Assembly (NCBI GenBank): GCA_020442465.1 | Contig: JAGRJY010000178.1 | Location: 1 to 64,000 of the forward strand | Direction: 5' to 3' | From: Lysobacterales bacterium | Lineage (GTDB): Bacteria > Pseudomonadota > Gammaproteobacteria > Xanthomonadales > Xanthomonadaceae | DNA length: 64,000 nucleotides | Shown: one piece after another, positions 15,980 to 25,200 of the stretch | How the letters are laid out: every line of letters starts with the position of its first letter | Numbering within the stretch: position 1 is the stretch's first letter | Made by a program: the position numbers and the translations under genes | The notes under the pieces: model-generated | Database searches by the model: none | Told to the model about the DNA's origin: nothing | What the model saw: the letters and a program-made list of their open reading frames with translations, nothing else

Positions 15980-18900
15980 ATGGGATCGCACCATCGCCTG
16001 CGAATGATCGTTTCGAGGATCTGCACCCTGTTCGGCGCGCTGTGCGCGGGAGGGCTTGCCGTCGCTGGCGAACCGGGCACCACCGCGTGGTCCATCGATG
16101 CGTCCGCCGCCAAGCGATCCGCATCGGCGCATCTGGCGGTCTACGACACCCTGCCCGCTGGCAGCGTCAGTCGACTGACTGCCGTCTCCGGGCCAAAGCA
16201 GGACACGAGCGGAAACGGACACCTGCCAGCGCATCGTTCGCCGCCGGTGATCGAGCTTCCGAACGGCGAGCATTTCACGCCCGCATGGTCTTCGCGGATC
16301 GAGCACGCGGACGGCAACGTGTCGTTCGTCGCCGTCGATGCAGCAGGCGCAGGCCTGCTGCAGATGACCATGGGTCCGGACGCGAGTTTCGCCCGCATCA
16401 GTTCGCCGTCGGGCAACTACCGGTTCGAATCGTTCGGCGCTGAAGCCCGGCTGGTCGACGTCGGCCATGCGGGCATCATGCTGTCTTCGATCGACGACGG
16501 CGCATCGGGTGATCGGCTGCCCGCCGCGGCGAAACGCTCCGCTCTCGCGAAGGCCGGCGAAACCGCGATCGACGTGCTCTTCCTGTACAGCGACGGGTTC
16601 GCCGCGCGCTACCCCGGCAGCGCGGCGGTCACCCGCATCCACTACTTCCAGGCGATCGCCAACCAGGCGCTGGCGAACTCGGCGGTTTCCGCCGTGGTGC
16701 GCGTCGCTGGCACGATGCAGAGCGCCTATCCCGATTCCGAGGGATCGAATGGCCTGGCGCTCGACCGCATGCGTCAGGCGCTGGCCGGACAGACGCCGCA
16801 TCCTGCCTTCGCGAATCTGCCTGCACAGCGTCAGGGCGCAGGCGCCGACGTTGTCGTACTGCTGCGCCCGCACGACATTGAGACGCGCGGCAGCTGCGGC
16901 ATCGCGCGCTTTCCGAATGGTTCCCCTGCCGAGGCCGTGCACGTCGTCTCGGATGGCTTCAGCTCGTGGTCGCTGTGCGACGACGACGTGTTCACCCACG
17001 AGCTCGGCCACAACCTCGGTGCCGAGCACCAGTTCGGCGCCAGCTCACCGAATCCTGGCTTTGGTACCGCCCACGTGCGTCTCGGCCGCTTGCACACGGT
17101 GATGGGCTCGTTCGGCACCGGCAATCCCAACCGCAGGTTCGGACTGCAGCGGTTTTCCAACCCCGGCCGACCCTGCGGCGGCGCGCCCTGCGGCGCGGCA
17201 GGATCGTCGGACAACGCGCGACGCATCAGCGAGAATCTCGCCCTCGTCTCCGGCTATGCGAATGCCGCGGCCTCGACGCCCGCCGAACAGGCGCCACCTG
17301 CGACCGACCCGGATCCCGACGGCGACGGAGCACCGGAAAGCCTCGACGCGTTCCCCTTCGATGCGCGCTACCAATCCGATCGCGACAACGACGGCGTGGC
17401 CGACAACATCGACGCCTTTCCCGACCAGGCAGGGGAGTGGCTGGACAGCGATGGCGACGGCACCGGAGACAACGCCGACACCGACGACGACAATGACGGC
17501 ATCGGCGACGCGCAGGACGCGTTTCCCACCGACCCGAGCGAGCAGGCCGACAGCGACCAGGACGGCGTCGGCGACCACGCGGACGCCTTCCCCCTCGACG
17601 CGCGTGAGTTCGCCGACAGCGATCTCGATGGCACCGGCGACCGTGCCGACGCCGATGCCGACGGCGACGGCGCCGCCGACTTCTCGACCGACAGCTCAGC
17701 GGGCGGATTCGACCTGCTCGTCACCAGCTCGGGCAACGACCGGATCCTGCGATTCGATGGATCGAGCGGACTGTTCGCCAATGTCGAGGTCGCCGAACAC
17801 GGTGTCCCGGTTGCGTTTGGCCAACAGTCGAACCTGGCCTGGCTGCCGCAAAAGGAGCAACTGCTCGCGCTGGTGAGCAGTGAACTTCGTGGCTATGATC
17901 GCCGCCACACCGCAGACGCTGCCGAGGTTCTGGTGCAAGGGTTCCAGGACGGTGCGTCGGCAGCGTTCCCGGCCGGTTTCCCGGTTGCGATGGCGGTCAT
18001 CCCCGGGGGCGATGTGGTCGTCGCCGAGACGGGCACGTCGAGCCTGCTGCGTTTCGACCCGTTCACCCGCCGCGGCATGGCCGGCGGCGCCTATGGCGAA
18101 GACAACATTTTCACCGACTCGCCGAGAGCCAGTGCGCTGACGGCTGACGGGCACCTGTGGTTCATCGACCGCAACGCCGCGCTGACCGAAGTGGACGCCG
18201 CATCGGGCTTCGTATTGCGCTCGGTGTTTCCGAACCAGGCTGGCGCGCCGGTGTCGACCGACCCCACCGCACTGGCTACCCACCCGGATGGCGCGACCCT
18301 GCTGGTCGCCGACGGATCGGGCGACAGCGTTCGCCGGGTCGACCCGAATCGCGCGGGCGCCTCCACCTACTTCGTTCAGCCCGGCGCAGGCGGCCTCGAC
18401 CGTCCGACCGGACTCACCTTCGGCCCCGACGGCCACCTGTACGTGTCGAGCGCCGGCACGCACAGCGTCTTGCGCTTCGATGGCAGCACCGGTGCGTTCA
18501 TCGACGTGTTCACCACTGCGCCGCAAGACACGCTCGTCGAACCACGATCGCTGCTGTTCGTGCCACGGGTCACCGACCGCTTCCCCACCGATGCGACGCG
18601 TCGTTTCCTGCCCGTGTCGGGGGGCTGGTACAACCCGCAGCGGTCGGGACATGGCTTCGACCTGCAGCGCGCGGGCGACCAGCTGTCGTTGATCTGGTAC
18701 ACCTATGAAACCGATGGCACGCCGACGTGGTACCTGGCGCTCGGCACCCTTGCCGGTGATCGCTGGGAAGCCGACCTGCTGCGCTTCACCCGCTCCGGCG
18801 ACACGTCCACCTCAGCGGTGGTGGGCGACGCAACGCTGTTGTTCGCAGACGAGCGCCATGCCACCTTTTCGTGGACGTTGCCGGAAGGGAACGGCAGCGA

Positions 18901-19336
18901 ACCCGTGCAGCCCCTGTACGTCGGCAACAGCGCGGAATCTCAGTTCCCCACTTCTTCCTGGTACGACCCGAGCGAATCCGGCTGGGGTCTCTCGGTCACG
19001 CGTCAGGGCGACGTGCGCTACCTGATGGCATTTGTTTACGATGCCGCGGGCGAGCCCTACTGGTTCATTGGCGCGGCGCTGGACAGCGACGACCCGAATC
19101 GATTCGACATGCAGTGGTTCAGCGGCCCGGATCGTTGCCCGTCCTGCACCGGAGCGGAGGATGCCATCGCCAACCCCGGCGGAACCCTGCGTTTTGCGCC
19201 GGTCGATCTCGATGGCGCCCGGGTCGAGTCAGCGATGTCTTCCCCCGCTGCCAGCTGGCAACGCGATCCGCTCGACTTCGTGCGGCTGACCGACTCGCCG
19301 ACCGACGTCGACGGCGATCCCTTGCCAAGCCCCTGA
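15980..19336 (+). CDS. Giant secreted reprolysin-like zinc metalloprotease with TSP3 repeats, beta-propeller and tandem C-terminal modules
   Basis: A 1118-residue protein. Its signal peptide (about residues 9-29, GALCAGGLAVAGEP) places it outside the inner membrane. The zincin motif HELGHNLGAEH at residues 340-350 marks an M12B/reprolysin-like protease. Residues about 440-572 are thrombospondin type 3-like Ca-binding repeats (DSDGDGTGDNAD, DRDNDGVADNID). Residues about 574-870 look like an NHL/Vgb-type propeller with repeated LRFDGSSG or SVLRFDGSTG units. Two copies of a module beginning GGWYNPQRSGHG and SSWYDPSESGWG (near 880 and 992) finish the protein. The same module ends the RCC1 protein at 22281. 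The ATG at 15980 is the one followed by the signal peptide. Confidence 0.85.
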   Translation: MGSHHRLRMIVSRICTLFGALCAGGLAVAGEPGTTAWSIDASAAKRSASAHLAVYDTLPAGSVSRLTAVSGPKQDTSGNGHLPAHRSPPVIELPNGEHFTPAWSSRIEHADGNVSFVAVDAAGAGLLQMTMGPDASFARISSPSGNYRFESFGAEARLVDVGHAGIMLSSIDDGASGDRLPAAAKRSALAKAGETAIDVLFLYSDGFAARYPGSAAVTRIHYFQAIANQALANSAVSAVVRVAGTMQSAYPDSEGSNGLALDRMRQALAGQTPHPAFANLPAQRQGAGADVVVLLRPHDIETRGSCGIARFPNGSPAEAVHVVSDGFSSWSLCDDDVFTHELGHNLGAEHQFGASSPNPGFGTAHVRLGRLHTVMGSFGTGNPNRRFGLQRFSNPGRPCGGAPCGAAGSSDNARRISENLALVSGYANAAASTPAEQAPPATDPDPDGDGAPESLDAFPFDARYQSDRDNDGVADNIDAFPDQAGEWLDSDGDGTGDNADTDDDNDGIGDAQDAFPTDPSEQADSDQDGVGDHADAFPLDAREFADSDLDGTGDRADADADGDGAADFSTDSSAGGFDLLVTSSGNDRILRFDGSSGLFANVEVAEHGVPVAFGQQSNLAWLPQKEQLLALVSSELRGYDRRHTADAAEVLVQGFQDGASAAFPAGFPVAMAVIPGGDVVVAETGTSSLLRFDPFTRRGMAGGAYGEDNIFTDSPRASALTADGHLWFIDRNAALTEVDAASGFVLRSVFPNQAGAPVSTDPTALATHPDGATLLVADGSGDSVRRVDPNRAGASTYFVQPGAGGLDRPTGLTFGPDGHLYVSSAGTHSVLRFDGSTGAFIDVFTTAPQDTLVEPRSLLFVPRVTDRFPTDATRRFLPVSGGWYNPQRSGHGFDLQRAGDQLSLIWYTYETDGTPTWYLALGTLAGDRWEADLLRFTRSGDTSTSAVVGDATLLFADERHATFSWTLPEGNGSEPVQPLYVGNSAESQFPTSSWYDPSESGWGLSVTRQGDVRYLMAFVYDAAGEPYWFIGAALDSDDPNRFDMQWFSGPDRCPSCTGAEDAIANPGGTLRFAPVDLDGARVESAMSSPAASWQRDPLDFVRLTDSPTDVDGDPLPSP

Positions 19337-19374
19337 ATCCGCGGGCACGGCTCACGCCAAAGCAGCCCGCCCGG

Positions 19375-20067
19375 TCAGCTTCCGGGCGGTTCGTCCTCCG
19401 GCCGCGCTGGCCTGTCGGCCAGCAGCCAGGCCGCCACCCATACCGCGAGCATGGCGCCCACGCACTGTGCGGCCACGAAGGCCGGCACATCCTGGGGACG
19501 AATCCCGGCAAAGCTCCGGGTGATGGCGCGCGCCATGGTCACCGCCGGATTCGCGAACGAGGTGCTGGCGGTGAACCAGTAGGCGGCTAAGATCCAGCCG
19601 GCGACCAGCGCCGGGATCGCCGCCGCGCGAACGCGCACGCCGACGAGGATGGTCAGCACCAGTCCGAACGTCGCCACCGCCTCGCTGAGCCATTGCGCAG
19701 CACCGGTACGCGCGCGCACGCCCGGCTGCACGAGTCCCTGCTCGAACATGGCGTGCGCGAGCAGGACGCCGAGCACGGCCGCGATGCATTGCACGCAGAC
19801 ATAGCACAGCGTTTCGCGCGTGCCGATCTGTCGCTGCATGCGCATCGCCAGCGTGACCGCTGGATTGAAATGCGCACCGGATATGGGCCCGAGCACCGCG
19901 ATCAGCACGTAGAGCACCGCTGCCGTCGCCGCGGCGTTGGCCAGCAAGGCGACGGCGTCGTTGCCCTGCGCCAGGGTTACGCCCATGATCCCCGAGCCGA
20001 CGACGGTGGCGAGCAGCAGGCTGGTACCCAGCGCCTCGGCAACCAGCCTGCGCGGCAGTGTGCTCAC
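19375..20067 (-). CDS. aqpS: MIP-family channel, aquaglyceroporin of an arsenic operon (AqpS-like)
   Basis: A 230-residue six-helix channel with both NPA boxes, HFNPAVTLAMR and FANPAVTMARA. It is the last gene of arsR-arsI-arsC-aqpS and its start overlaps arsC by four bases. In Sinorhizobium meliloti an aquaglyceroporin (AqpS) in an ars operon lets arsenite formed by ArsC leave the cell down its gradient. The same job is likely here because no ArsB or Acr3 pump is present in the operon. Assignment as AqpS rests on context; the sequence alone says MIP family. Confidence 0.88.
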   Translation of the reverse strand: MSTLPRRLVAEALGTSLLLATVVGSGIMGVTLAQGNDAVALLANAAATAAVLYVLIAVLGPISGAHFNPAVTLAMRMQRQIGTRETLCYVCVQCIAAVLGVLLAHAMFEQGLVQPGVRARTGAAQWLSEAVATFGLVLTILVGVRVRAAAIPALVAGWILAAYWFTASTSFANPAVTMARAITRSFAGIRPQDVPAFVAAQCVGAMLAVWVAAWLLADRPARPEDEPPGS

Positions 20068-20456
20068 AACGATTCGATCAAGGTGCGCACGCGCGCGGCG
20101 ATGTCATCGCGCACGGCACGGTAGGCGTCACCGTCGAGATGCTTCGGGTCGGGCAGCGCCCAATCCTCGCGTCGTTTCGCCGGCACCCAGGGACAGCTGT
20201 CGCCGCAGCCCATGGTGATGACCGCATCGAAGGCGCCGTCGATCTGACCCAACGACTTGGAATCGTGGGTGGCGAGGTCGTAGCCGAGTTCGGCCATGTA
20301 CTGAACCGCCTTGGGGTTGATCACTCCGGAGGGTCGTGATCCCGCGCTAAGCGCCTCCACCCGTTCGCCACCGTGCATGCGCGCGAAGGCCTCGGCCATC
20401 TGACTGCGATTGGCGTTCTCGACGCAGACAAACAGCACGCGCTTGACGCTCTTCAT
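20064..20456 (-). CDS. arsC: Arsenate reductase, low-molecular-weight phosphatase type
   Basis: A 130-residue cytoplasmic enzyme that reduces arsenate to arsenite. The N-terminal P-loop CVENANRS supplies the nucleophilic Cys and the Arg of the CX5R motif. A second Cys pair lies in MGCGDSCPWVPAK, as in the thioredoxin-coupled ArsC class with three catalytic Cys. The DP loop is LPDPKHLDG. The ATG at 20456 starts MKSVKRVLFVC, the expected family start. It lies seven bases after the arsI stop and overlaps aqpS. Confidence 0.92.
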   Translation of the reverse strand: MKSVKRVLFVCVENANRSQMAEAFARMHGGERVEALSAGSRPSGVINPKAVQYMAELGYDLATHDSKSLGQIDGAFDAVITMGCGDSCPWVPAKRREDWALPDPKHLDGDAYRAVRDDIAARVRTLIESL

Positions 20457-20463
20457 CGTCGCC

Positions 20464-20952
20464 TCAGCAGCAGGAGGCATGCGAGCCGCAGCAGGCGACG
20501 GGTCCGGCAGTGCGTGATCCCGGCGCATGACCGGCCGGGGCACAGCTTTCACCCTCGTTGGCGCACGCGGCGGAAGCGCCGCGGTCGGCCGTCGCCTCGC
20601 CGAACGTGTGAAACGTCTCCCAGCGTGTGCCTTGCGGATCTTCGGTCCAGAACTTGTCCGACTTCGCGTAGCAACAGGTGGCGTCCGGCTCGGCCAGCAC
20701 CGTCTGTCCGGCGGCGTCGAGCCGCTCGCCAAGCTGCTGCAGCGCGTCGTCGCTGTCGACCTGGATACCGAGGTGATCGATGCCCTGCGCGCGCCCGGCG
20801 TTCGAAATGGCGAAGTTGATCCGCGGATCGTCGAGCATCCACTTGGCGTAGTCGTGCTTCTTCACCGTCGGCGATGCCGCGAAGAGCTCGGTGTAGAAGC
20901 GCACGCTGGCGTCGAGATCGGAGACATTGAGGTGGACATGAAATCGGTTCAT
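20464..20952 (-). CDS. arsI: ArsI/CadI-family VOC metalloenzyme (C-As lyase-like)
   Basis: A 162-residue vicinal-oxygen-chelate protein. Likely metal ligands are the His in FHVHLNV, the His in IDHLGIQVD and the Glu in WETFHTF. The adjacent Cys pair in ATCCYAKSDKFW is the site that binds trivalent organoarsenicals in ArsI, the Fe(II) dioxygenase that splits the C-As bond of methylarsenite. The C-terminus carries more Cys (PVACCGSHASCC). The position between arsR and arsC and the vicinal Cys pair favour ArsI over a general CadI-like protein, though substrate is inferred. Confidence 0.85.
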   Translation of the reverse strand: MNRFHVHLNVSDLDASVRFYTELFAASPTVKKHDYAKWMLDDPRINFAISNAGRAQGIDHLGIQVDSDDALQQLGERLDAAGQTVLAEPDATCCYAKSDKFWTEDPQGTRWETFHTFGEATADRGASAACANEGESCAPAGHAPGSRTAGPVACCGSHASCC

Positions 20953-21290
20953 CGCTTGGCTCCCGGCCGCGAAGGCTTGCAGGGTTGATTGGGGCTGCAG
21001 GCGGCGTCGCCGCGGCAGCAGTTTTCGGTGAGGTATCCGAGCAGCGCGTTCATCCGTGGATAGTTCGCCCGCACGCGAATCACCCGGCCCTCGCGCTCGT
21101 CTTCCACCAGGGCGGCCTGGCGCAACACGTTGAGGTGGGCGGTGAGCGTGGCGGCAGGCACATCCAGCCGCTCGCGCAGCACGCCGACAGGCAATCCTGC
21201 CGACCCTGCCTCCACCAGCAGGCGGAACGCCGACAAGCGGGTTTCCTGCGCCAAGGCGGCCAAGGCCTGAAGGGCGAGCGGGGTGTCCAT
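20949..21290 (-). CDS. arsR: ArsR-family metalloid-responsive repressor
   Basis: A 113-residue winged-helix repressor. Residues about 10-85 form the HTH (LPVGVLRERLDVPAATLTAH, LNVLRQAALVEDEREG). The C-terminus has ENCCRGDAAC and NQPCK, clusters of Cys that could bind arsenite in the way described for ArsR proteins with C-terminal Cys sites. It is the first gene of the ars operon and overlaps arsI by four bases. An AT-rich inverted repeat 53 bases upstream is the likely operator, so autorepression with release by arsenite is expected. Confidence 0.9.
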   Translation of the reverse strand: MDTPLALQALAALAQETRLSAFRLLVEAGSAGLPVGVLRERLDVPAATLTAHLNVLRQAALVEDEREGRVIRVRANYPRMNALLGYLTENCCRGDAACSPNQPCKPSRPGAKR

Positions 21291-21342
21291 CTATCGATGC
21301 TTGTCCATGGGTCGGGCGATATGCGCACGCGAGTACGTTTCT

Positions 21343-21366
21343 ATAGTTCTAGAATTATCGAACTAT
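21343..21366. promoter_or_regulatory. Candidate ArsR operator and ars promoter region
   Basis: A perfect seven-base inverted repeat, ATAGTTC and GAACTAT, spaced by ten AT-rich bases. It sits in the only AT-rich island near the ars operon, 53 bases upstream of arsR. Size, symmetry and position match ArsR-family operators. No protein-binding evidence is available from the sequence. Confidence 0.65.
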
Positions 21367-21607
21367 GTCAAGTGCACTCCCCCCGCATCCCCAGAACATG
21401 ACCGCATGCTGGGCGACACCCGCATGGGCGCGGGCGATACGCAGAAGCGCGTTGGCCAAGAGTGGTGCCCATCACGCACTGCCCATGAAGCGGCGCCCGA
21501 AGCTCGCTGCATGGTGGAACATGCACTTGGCGCGCAGTGTGCGAAGCAAGGACGAACTGAGCGGATCCATGCGAGCATGACGTGGACATGCATGGCTCTT
21601 GGGCATC

Positions 21608-22222
21608 GTGACTGAAGACCTCCCCTACTCCGGCGCCTGCGAGCGCAACCGCGAACCGATCCTGTCGGTGCTGCAACGCCATCTCGACCGGGCGGGTCAC
21701 GTCCTCGAGATCGGCAGCGGCACCGGACAGCACGCGGCTCATTTCTCGCGTGCAATGCCGCACCTCGTCTGGCAAACCAGCGACCTGGCCGAGAACCACC
21801 CGGGAATACTCGCCTGGATGCGCGAGGCGAACACGCCCAACCTGCGCGCACCGCTCACGCTGGATGTTCGCACCGGACCTTGGCCCACATCGCCCCTCGA
21901 CGCCGTATTCAGCGCGAACACCTTACACATCATGTCCTGGCACGCGGTGACTTGCCTGTTCGCCGCGTTGCCCGCCGTGCTGCGCGATGACGCGCGCGTG
22001 ATCATCTACGGACCGTTCCGCTACGACGGTCGCGCCACCAGCGAGAGCAACGAGGCGTTCGACCTTGCGCTGCGCCACGCCGACCCGCAGCGCGGCGTGC
22101 GCGATTTCGAGGCGGTCGACGCCTGCGCCCGCGACGCGGGACTGGTCCTGCTCGAGGACGTGGCGATGCCGGCGAACAACCGCTGCCTGGTGTGGCGCTA
22201 CGACGCGCGACGCACGGGCTGA
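21608..22222 (+). CDS. DUF938-family SAM-dependent methyltransferase-like protein
   Basis: A 204-residue protein with the Rossmann SAM-binding motif VLEIGSGTGQHAAHF and downstream segments VFSANTLHIMSW and VIIYGPFRYDGR that are typical of DUF938. The N-terminal LPYSGACERNREPIL is also a family hallmark. The methyl acceptor is unknown. No ATG fits; I chose the GTG at 21608 (followed by TEDLPYSG), and a TTG three codons upstream is possible. It is divergent from the ars operon and separated from it by about 240 bases that hold no supported gene. Confidence 0.82.
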   Translation: MTEDLPYSGACERNREPILSVLQRHLDRAGHVLEIGSGTGQHAAHFSRAMPHLVWQTSDLAENHPGILAWMREANTPNLRAPLTLDVRTGPWPTSPLDAVFSANTLHIMSWHAVTCLFAALPAVLRDDARVIIYGPFRYDGRATSESNEAFDLALRHADPQRGVRDFEAVDACARDAGLVLLEDVAMPANNRCLVWRYDARRTG

Positions 22223-22237
22223 CCTGCAGGCTGACCT

Positions 22238-22257
22238 GCGCCGTCGTTCGACGGCGC
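22238..22257. terminator. Hairpin between convergent genes
   Basis: GCGCCGTC-GTTC-GACGGCGC has a perfect eight-base stem with a four-base loop. It lies in the 58-base gap between the convergent DUF938 and RCC1 genes. No T-run follows on either strand, so it may stop or protect both transcripts but is not a classical intrinsic terminator. Confidence 0.4.
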
Positions 22258-22280
22258 TGGCCTGTGCACTCCCCGCCGCG

Positions 22281-25200
22281 CTACGGCGCGGGAGCGGTCT
22301 CGCACACCGTCGCCAAGGCGCCGACCTGGAACCGTTCGATCGGGTACGCACGGGTCGCGCTGCCGATCGTGAAGCGGAACTCACCGGTCGCACCGTCGTC
22401 GAAGCGGAATTGCGCCGTGCCGACGGTGATTGCGTTGGGACTGGGCTGCATGTCGTTGATCATCGAGAACGGCGTGCCGTTGGCCTGGCGATAGACCTCA
22501 CCGGCGAAGCTGCCGTCCGGCTGCCTCGCAGTCACGATGACCATGAACAGTGCTTCGCCGTCGCTGTCGTAGGTGTACCAGACTGCGAACAGGCCATCGT
22601 CGACGTGGTTCATGAACAGGCCCCAGCCCGTGGTCGCTGCCCCACCCCACCACACGTCGCTGTAGTTGTCGGCGTTGCGCCGGGTCGGGTCGGCGCTGGC
22701 ACGACAGACCACGGTGCGGGTGCCGAACGGGAATCGGGTCAGATCCTTGCTCTGCGCCACACCGTCCACGCTGTAGTTGAACTGCAGGCTTTGTTCGCTG
22801 CGGAATACCAGGTTGACGTTACCCACCAGGGTCGGCTCGTCGGCCGCCGGGCCGTCGATCTGGTCGAAGGGCACACCGGTGAACCGGAACAGTTCGCCGC
22901 CATAGCTGCCATCGGGCTGCGGAAACGCGCCGGCGGCCAGGAACCAGGTCGGTTCGCCGTCGATGTCATAGGTGAACCACGCGGGCGCCAGCAGATTGCC
23001 CTGATCGAAGACGAACAGCCCCCATCCTGACTCGCTTTGCTTCCACCACGTGGCCGACTTCAGCGGCGCCGCGGCGACCGGGTTCACCGTCTGGTACAGA
23101 TCCTTCAGCCCATTGCTGTCGATCGTACCCACCGACGTGCCCAGCAAAAGGTTGCTGGCGGTGGACTCGAAGCTCACCAGCGAGCCGGCGTGGTTCAGCA
23201 CCGGCAAGCTGCTCGGTGCGTCAGCCTGATCGCCGAGGGCATTGTTGCTCACCCGCTGCATCACGCCGGACCCGAGATTGAATGCATACACGTCGGCGAC
23301 GGCGTTGTTGTCAGCCTCACCCGGCACCAGGTTGCGCGCCTCGCTGCTGAACACCACGGTGCCGCCGTCGCCGGAAATCACCGCATTGCCGGAAGCGCCA
23401 TTGCCGCTGATGCCTGTCAGGGTCTGGCTGACCCGCGTCAGCGCCCCGGTGCCGAGATTGACGTGATACACATCGACGTCCTGGTTGTCGTCCTCGCCAC
23501 CGAGCGCGACATCCGACTGGAACACCAGCCCCTCGCCGTTGAAGTCGATGCTGGGCAGCTCGCTGCCCGACGAACCGCCGCTGCAGTCGCCGCCGCTGGG
23601 GTTGCTGAGCGTTTGCACGACGCCGGTGATCATATTGCGCAGCACGATCTGACTGGCGGCGTTCGGACAAGCCGGCGACGCGCCGACCATCGCATTGCTT
23701 GCCGTGGTCTGCCAGGCCACCCATGTGCCATCGCCGGAAACCACCGGCTGGCTGGCCTCTCCGTTGGAATTCGTCGCGCTCTCGCTGCCGTCGGCATTGA
23801 CCGACTTGCAGGAGACGCAGCGGGTGAATCCGAGCGGCTGCGGGTCGTCCTGATCGGACAGCGGCTGCAGGAACACCTGCTGCGTGCCGACCGGCCCTTT
23901 CGTCGGATCGGTGTTGATCGCACCGTACACGACGGACAAGCCGTCGGCCGCGAACTGCGGCGCACTGCCCGACGACATCGCGTCGCCCACCCGCTGCGTC
24001 GTGCCGGTGAGCATGTTGCGCAGGAACAGTCCGAACGATCCGCCCTTGCGCCGCGCCGCGCTGCGCTTGGCCGACTCGCTGTACAGCTTGGTGACCGCCG
24101 CGTCCGGGGCGACGAAAATGACGCGCTGACCATCACCCGAGATGGTTGCTTCGGCCGAATCACCGCTGATCTGCGCCTCGCTGTCGTCGAGGCTGACCCG
24201 CTCGATCGAGCCGTCGAAGGTATCGACCCGGAAGATGTCGACGCTCTGGTTGCTGTCGCCCGGCACCAGTCCGTCGGCGCGACTCTGGAACACCAGATAC
24301 TGACCGCTGGCATTCGACGCCGGCGCCTCGATAGCTGCGTCGCCCTGCGGCACCGCGGCCAGACGCTTGTCGTTGTCGACAAGCACATCCACCGGCACGG
24401 GTTCGCCGCCGAAGGTGCCGTTGCCGAACTGGCCGGAATAGTTCGAACCCCAACACTTCACTCCGCCGCCGATCAGCGCGGCGCAGCTGTGCTGGGCCGC
24501 AGCGGCAATCGCCCGCGCACCGCGGCCGAGACCGCTGACCGTGGTCGGCGCGGAAAGCTGCAGGCTGCTGCCATCGCCGACCTGTCCAAAGTCGTTGCGC
24601 CCCCAGCAGGCCACGCGACCACCCGCCAGCAGCGCACAGCTGTGCGAGCGTCCCAGTGCAAGCGCGGTCGCGCCGCTCAGCCCCGTCACCGCGATGGACG
24701 TGTTGCTCTGCGCCCCGCTATCGTTGCCGAGCTGGAAATTGTCGTTGCTGCCCCAGCAGCGAACCCCGCCAGAGTTGAGCAGCGCGCAGCTGTGCTCGCC
24801 GCCCAGAGCCACGGCGCGCACGCCGCTGCCCAGACCGACCACGTCGACCGGTGTCGAGCGATCGACCGTGCTGCCATCGCCCAGCTGGCCGCGCTCGTTG
24901 GCGCCCCAACACTTCAATCCACCGCTGGCGTTGATCGCACAGCTGTGCGCAGCGATGCTGGTGGCCAGTGCGGTGACGCCCGACGACAGACCCGCGACCG
25001 CCACCGGCTGTTGGCGCGGGTCGGTGGAGCCGTCGCCGAGCTGTCCGGCATAGTTGTTGCCCCAGCAGGACACGCTGCCATTGCGCAGCGCGCAGCTGTG
25101 CACCCCGCCCGCCGAAACGGCCTGAACACCGGAATCCAGGCCGATCACCGGCACGGGGCGCTGCTGGTCGGCGAACGATCCGTCGCCGATCTGACCCACG

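Noticed and set aside
19367..19389. Intrinsic terminator for the ars operon
   Set aside because: CCGCCCGG and CCGGGCGG form a hairpin, but it overlaps the aqpS stop codon and no T-run follows on either strand.
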